Shown here one piece after another: positions 6,617 through 8,853 of a stretch of 8,853 nt of DNA. Both the position numbers and the translations under genes were made by a program. Below the pieces are notes generated by a model. That model worked only from the letters and a program-made list of their open reading frames with translations. It was not told where the DNA came from and searched no databases. The DNA lies in contig JANWVS010000055.1 of the NCBI GenBank assembly GCA_025056835.1, positions 1 through 8,853 on the forward strand, given 5' to 3'. Origin of the DNA: Gemmataceae bacterium. Lineage in GTDB: Bacteria; Planctomycetota; Planctomycetia; Gemmatales; Gemmataceae. Numbering within the stretch: position 1 is the stretch's first letter; each line of letters opens with the position of its first letter.

Positions 6617-8302
6617 TCAGTAGCCGGCAGCGTGGCCGCTGAGCCGTTGGTCAGCCGCGGCCACGAATCCTCCCGTCTGCCAATTGACCCAAATGGAGTG
6701 GGCATCGCCTTGTTTCGTGGCGGGTACCACGCGATGACCCAATCGGACCAGCGCCTGAACCGTCGCCGCTTGCGCCTTTGCATTTTCCAGCCGCAGTTCG
6801 TCCGGAAACCACTGGTGGTGCAGTCGCGGAGCAGCGACCGCGTCCTGAAGAGGCATGCGGTAATCGATGACGTTGACGACAACCCCCAAGACCGTGTTGA
6901 TGATCGTCCGACCTCCCGGGCTGCCGGTGACGAGGACGACCTTGCCGTTCTTGGCAACGATGGTCGGCGTTTGCGAGCTGAGCATGCGTTTGCCGGGCGC
7001 GATCAGGTTGGGGTCGGTACCGATCGTTCCTTGGCGGTCGGTGACTCCGGGACGGCGGTTGAAGTCCATCATCTCGTTGTTGAGCAAGAAACCGGCCCCG
7101 CGGACGACGACGCGCGAACCGTAGCTGTGTTCGAGCGTGTACGTGTTCGCCACGGCGAGGCCATCCTTGTCGATAACGGAAAAGTGGGTCGTGCTTTCGC
7201 CCTCGTCCGCGAGGACGATGTCCTTGGCGAGATCCGCGCTCGGCGTGGCCCGGGTCAGGTCGATGCTCGCGGCGAGTTTTTGGGCATAAGATTTCGTCGT
7301 GAGATGATTCGGTATGGCGGTAAACGCCGGGTCGCCCAGATAGCGGGCACGGTCGCAATAGGCCCGGCGCATCGCCTCGGCCATGAGATGGAGCGTTTCG
7401 GGCGCGAAGCGGGGCTGCTTGGCAAGGTCGAAGTTTTCAAGAATGTTGAGCATCTGCACCAAGACGATGCCGCCTGAGCTGGGCGGTGGGGGAGCGTAGA
7501 TGTCGTAGCCGCGGTAGACCCCGTGGATCGGTTCGCGCAGCTTGGCCTGGTAGCCGGCGAGATCCTGCTTGGTGATGAGTCCACCGCCGGCTTTCATTTC
7601 CGCGACGATTTGGTCGGCAATGATGCCCGAGTAAAACGCATCCGGACCTTGCTCTGCGAGCACACGGAGAGTCTTAGCTAGGTCCGGCTGCATGAGCCGC
7701 TCGCCCGGTTTCCAACGAGAGCCGTCGCTCTTGCCGAAAACGCGGCAGAACTCGGGGAAATCCTTCGAGGCCGCAACGACGCCGTTGAGCGACGCCGCTT
7801 CATGCTGGTCGAGCACGAAACCATTCTGGGCCAGGTCGACGGCCGGGAGGACGACCTCTTTCCAAGGCAGCTTGCCGAATTTTTGATGAGCCAATGCCAG
7901 GCCGCGCACCGTTCCCGGCACGCCGACGATACGATGGCCCAGGGCGCGGTCGTCGTTGACGTACATCGTCTTATGGGCCGCGGCGGGAGCGGTTTCGCGG
8001 TATTCAACTACGGTCGGCTTTCCCCCCGGCGGGTGGATGACCATGAATCCTCCCCCGCCGATGTTGCCTGCTGCCGGATGCGTGACAGCCAGGGCAAACG
8101 CCGTGGCCACAGCGGCGTCGACAGCGTTTCCGCCGCGGCGCAGAATCGCCAGCCCCACCTCGGCGCCCGGCCGGGAAACAGCGACGACCACGCCGTTGCG
8201 GAATTCCTGGGCTGTCGCTTGCGCGTGTGCAATCGGTGCGAAGATGCCCGCGAGGAGTGCCAGGACCACTGCCGCGCGCCGATGCCGATTTGGCCGAACC
8301 AT
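6617..8302 (-). CDS. ggt: Gamma-glutamyltransferase (gamma-glutamyltranspeptidase) proenzyme
   Basis: A 561-residue N-terminal-nucleophile hydrolase that cleaves the gamma-glutamyl bond of glutathione and related compounds and transfers it to water or amino acids/peptides. Residues 1-27 are a signal peptide (Arg-rich start, hydrophobic core, AHA before QA), placing it outside the cytoplasm. The proenzyme cleaves itself before T371 in the TTHFSVID motif (codon at 7192-7190), giving a 191-residue small subunit, very close to the E. coli enzyme. Other landmarks are GGNAVDAAVA (57-66), R102 in YRETAP (equivalent to E. coli Arg114), NNEMMDF with D413 (equivalent to Asp433), S442-S443 in LSSQTPTIV and the GSPGG loop (460-464). 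The D413-S442 spacing is the same as in E. coli, so a lid loop seems present, but Q424 falls where E. coli has Tyr444. A moderate GGGTGA ribosome binding site precedes the ATG. The gene converges on the DUF1553 gene. It appears intact. Confidence 0.95.
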   Translation of the reverse strand: MVRPNRHRRAAVVLALLAGIFAPIAHAQATAQEFRNGVVVAVSRPGAEVGLAILRRGGNAVDAAVATAFALAVTHPAAGNIGGGGFMVIHPPGGKPTVVEYRETAPAAAHKTMYVNDDRALGHRIVGVPGTVRGLALAHQKFGKLPWKEVVLPAVDLAQNGFVLDQHEAASLNGVVAASKDFPEFCRVFGKSDGSRWKPGERLMQPDLAKTLRVLAEQGPDAFYSGIIADQIVAEMKAGGGLITKQDLAGYQAKLREPIHGVYRGYDIYAPPPPSSGGIVLVQMLNILENFDLAKQPRFAPETLHLMAEAMRRAYCDRARYLGDPAFTAIPNHLTTKSYAQKLAASIDLTRATPSADLAKDIVLADEGESTTHFSVIDKDGLAVANTYTLEHSYGSRVVVRGAGFLLNNEMMDFNRRPGVTDRQGTIGTDPNLIAPGKRMLSSQTPTIVAKNGKVVLVTGSPGGRTIINTVLGVVVNVIDYRMPLQDAVAAPRLHHQWFPDELRLENAKAQAATVQALVRLGHRVVPATKQGDAHSIWVNWQTGGFVAAADQRLSGHAAGY

Positions 8303-8331
8303 AAGCTCACCCGTCGTGCAAGCGCCGGTTT

Positions 8332-8363
8332 AACCTCCCGTTGCGTCGTCAGCGACGGGGGTT
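8332..8363. other. Strong hairpin in the gap upstream of the gamma-glutamyltransferase gene
   Basis: AACC plus CCCGTTGC (8332-8335 and 8337-8344, with a single bulged T at 8336) pairs with GCGACGGGGGTT (8352-8363) around a 7-nt loop: a 12-bp stem with one T-G pair on the plus strand. Read on the minus strand it lies 87 nt after the stop of the small secreted protein and 29 nt before the start of gamma-glutamyltransferase. It could end the upstream transcript or shape the leader of the downstream one. No T-run follows it on the minus strand, so a standard terminator is not proven. The rest of this 148-bp gap shows only an 8-bp palindrome GACCGGTC (8402-8409) and no clear promoter. Confidence 0.4.
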
Positions 8364-8450
8364 GTTTGCCGCCGGCTCGCCCAGACCTGTGATTTCCGCT
8401 AGACCGGTCGGTGATTGACCGTGGCCAGGGCCGTGCGCCGAGTGCCTGGG

Positions 8451-8810
8451 TTAGCGCGGCACAAAATAGGTTTCCGTGGTGACGCCGAACGGCCGGAATA
8501 TACCGAGGCCGAAATAGCGGCGCGTCGTGATCGTACCAGGCACAAGCACGGTCGCAGGCGCGGCGTACACGGTCGTCTCCACCGGCGGCGGGACGACGAC
8601 CGGCGGATTCGCGGGAGGATACAAGGAGTAGCTGACGGAAGGGGGGGCTGGAACCGCCACGGACGGGAGATACACGGGGCGCTCAACGACCACGACAGGC
8701 GGCGGAGCCAACACCACGCGGGGCGGTGATTGCACGACGATAACCTGTCCCTGGGCCGAGCTCACCGCGAGCACCATGGCGACCAACGCCGTTGCTGCGA
8801 AGCGAATCAT
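8451..8810 (-). CDS. Small secreted Pro/Val-rich protein of unknown function
   Basis: A 119-residue protein with a clear signal peptide (residues 1 to about 21, cleavage near SSAQG). The mature part is of low complexity: the whole protein has about 21 Pro and 25 Val, in runs such as APPPVVVVERP (35-45) and NPPVVVPPPVE (68-78). It ends in an aromatic, glycine-containing tail with RRYFGLGIFRPFGV at 97-110. Similar small secreted proteins with a Pro-rich stretch and this type of tail occur in planctomycetes; I recognise the style, not a named family. The ATG at 8810 is chosen over the longer frame beginning at 8852 because an ideal AGGAGG site lies 7 nt upstream and the signal peptide begins there; the extra 14 residues are Arg/Gly/Pro-rich. 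It is probably extracellular or wall-associated. It lies 148 bp upstream of ggt on the same strand, with no functional link evident. Confidence 0.8.
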   Translation of the reverse strand: MIRFAATALVAMVLAVSSAQGQVIVVQSPPRVVLAPPPVVVVERPVYLPSVAVPAPPSVSYSLYPPANPPVVVPPPVETTVYAAPATVLVPGTITTRRYFGLGIFRPFGVTTETYFVPR

Positions 8811-8817
8811 AATGAAT

Positions 8818-8823
8818 CCTCCT
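8818..8823 (-). promoter_or_regulatory. Ribosome binding site (AGGAGG) that sets the start of the small secreted protein
   Basis: On the minus strand AGAGGAGGA reads toward the ATG at 8810 with a 7-nt gap after AGGAGG. It is the best Shine-Dalgarno match in the window, and it lies inside the longer open frame, which shows that the extension upstream of 8810 is leader rather than protein. Confidence 0.75.
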
Positions 8824-8853
8824 CTGGGGGTACGCCGAAGGGGGGTTCCCAAG

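Noticed and set aside
6631..6644. CAGCG-TGGC-CGCTG stem near the gamma-glutamyltransferase stop
   Set aside because: It lies inside the coding region, has only 5 bp and no T-run.
6596..7477. Plus-strand open frame opposite the gamma-glutamyltransferase small subunit
   Set aside because: The minus strand carries the catalytic Thr and substrate-binding motifs; the plus translation is Arg/Asp/Val-rich without recognisable features.
7802..8392. Plus-strand open frame opposite the N-terminal half of gamma-glutamyltransferase
   Set aside because: It overlaps the signal peptide and GGNAVDAAVA region of a well-supported gene and has no ribosome binding site or known domain.

Overview
The window reads as a high-GC chromosomal segment of a planctomycete (Planctomycetota). 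The main evidence is a pair of exported proteins built from domains that are hallmarks of that phylum: a planctomycete-type cytochrome c domain (PSCyt1) fused to WD40 repeats, followed by a 1109-residue protein with DUF1549 (PSCyt2) and DUF1553 (PSD1) modules. A small Pro/Val-rich secreted protein of a kind common in planctomycetes supports this. I cannot assign an order or genus from the sequence alone.

Layout, left to right. (1) Positions 1-74 hold the last 23 codons of an unidentified plus-strand gene. (2) After a 208-bp gap with two perfect inverted repeats lies a plus-strand phosphofructokinase (283-1581). Its active site has the Asp/Lys pair typical of pyrophosphate-dependent enzymes rather than the Gly/Gly pair of classical ATP enzymes. 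(3) A 186-bp gap with a stem-loop, a second possible fold and a T7 run precedes the exported cytochrome-WD40 gene (1768-3213). (4) 42 bp later comes the DUF1549/DUF1553 gene (3256-6585), probably in the same operon. (5) Convergent to it, only 31 bp away, is a minus-strand gamma-glutamyltransferase (6617-8302) with all main catalytic landmarks. (6) Upstream of that on the minus strand is a 119-residue secreted Pro/Val-rich protein (8451-8810), and the 148-bp gap between them contains a strong hairpin.

How they fit together. The phosphofructokinase is a cytoplasmic central-carbon enzyme (reversible glycolysis/gluconeogenesis). The cytochrome-WD40 and DUF1549/DUF1553 proteins both carry signal peptides and haem-type cysteine motifs, so they probably act together outside the cytoplasm; their biochemical role is not established. 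The gamma-glutamyltransferase is also exported and would process glutathione or other gamma-glutamyl compounds. I see no mobile element, CRISPR array, rRNA, tRNA, phage or defence gene. The most unusual points are the roughly 270-residue segment (coiled coil plus beta-rich, discoidin-like domain) that splits DUF1553, the WD40 partner in place of an adjacent DUF1501 gene, and the structured leaders upstream of the phosphofructokinase and cytochrome-WD40 genes.
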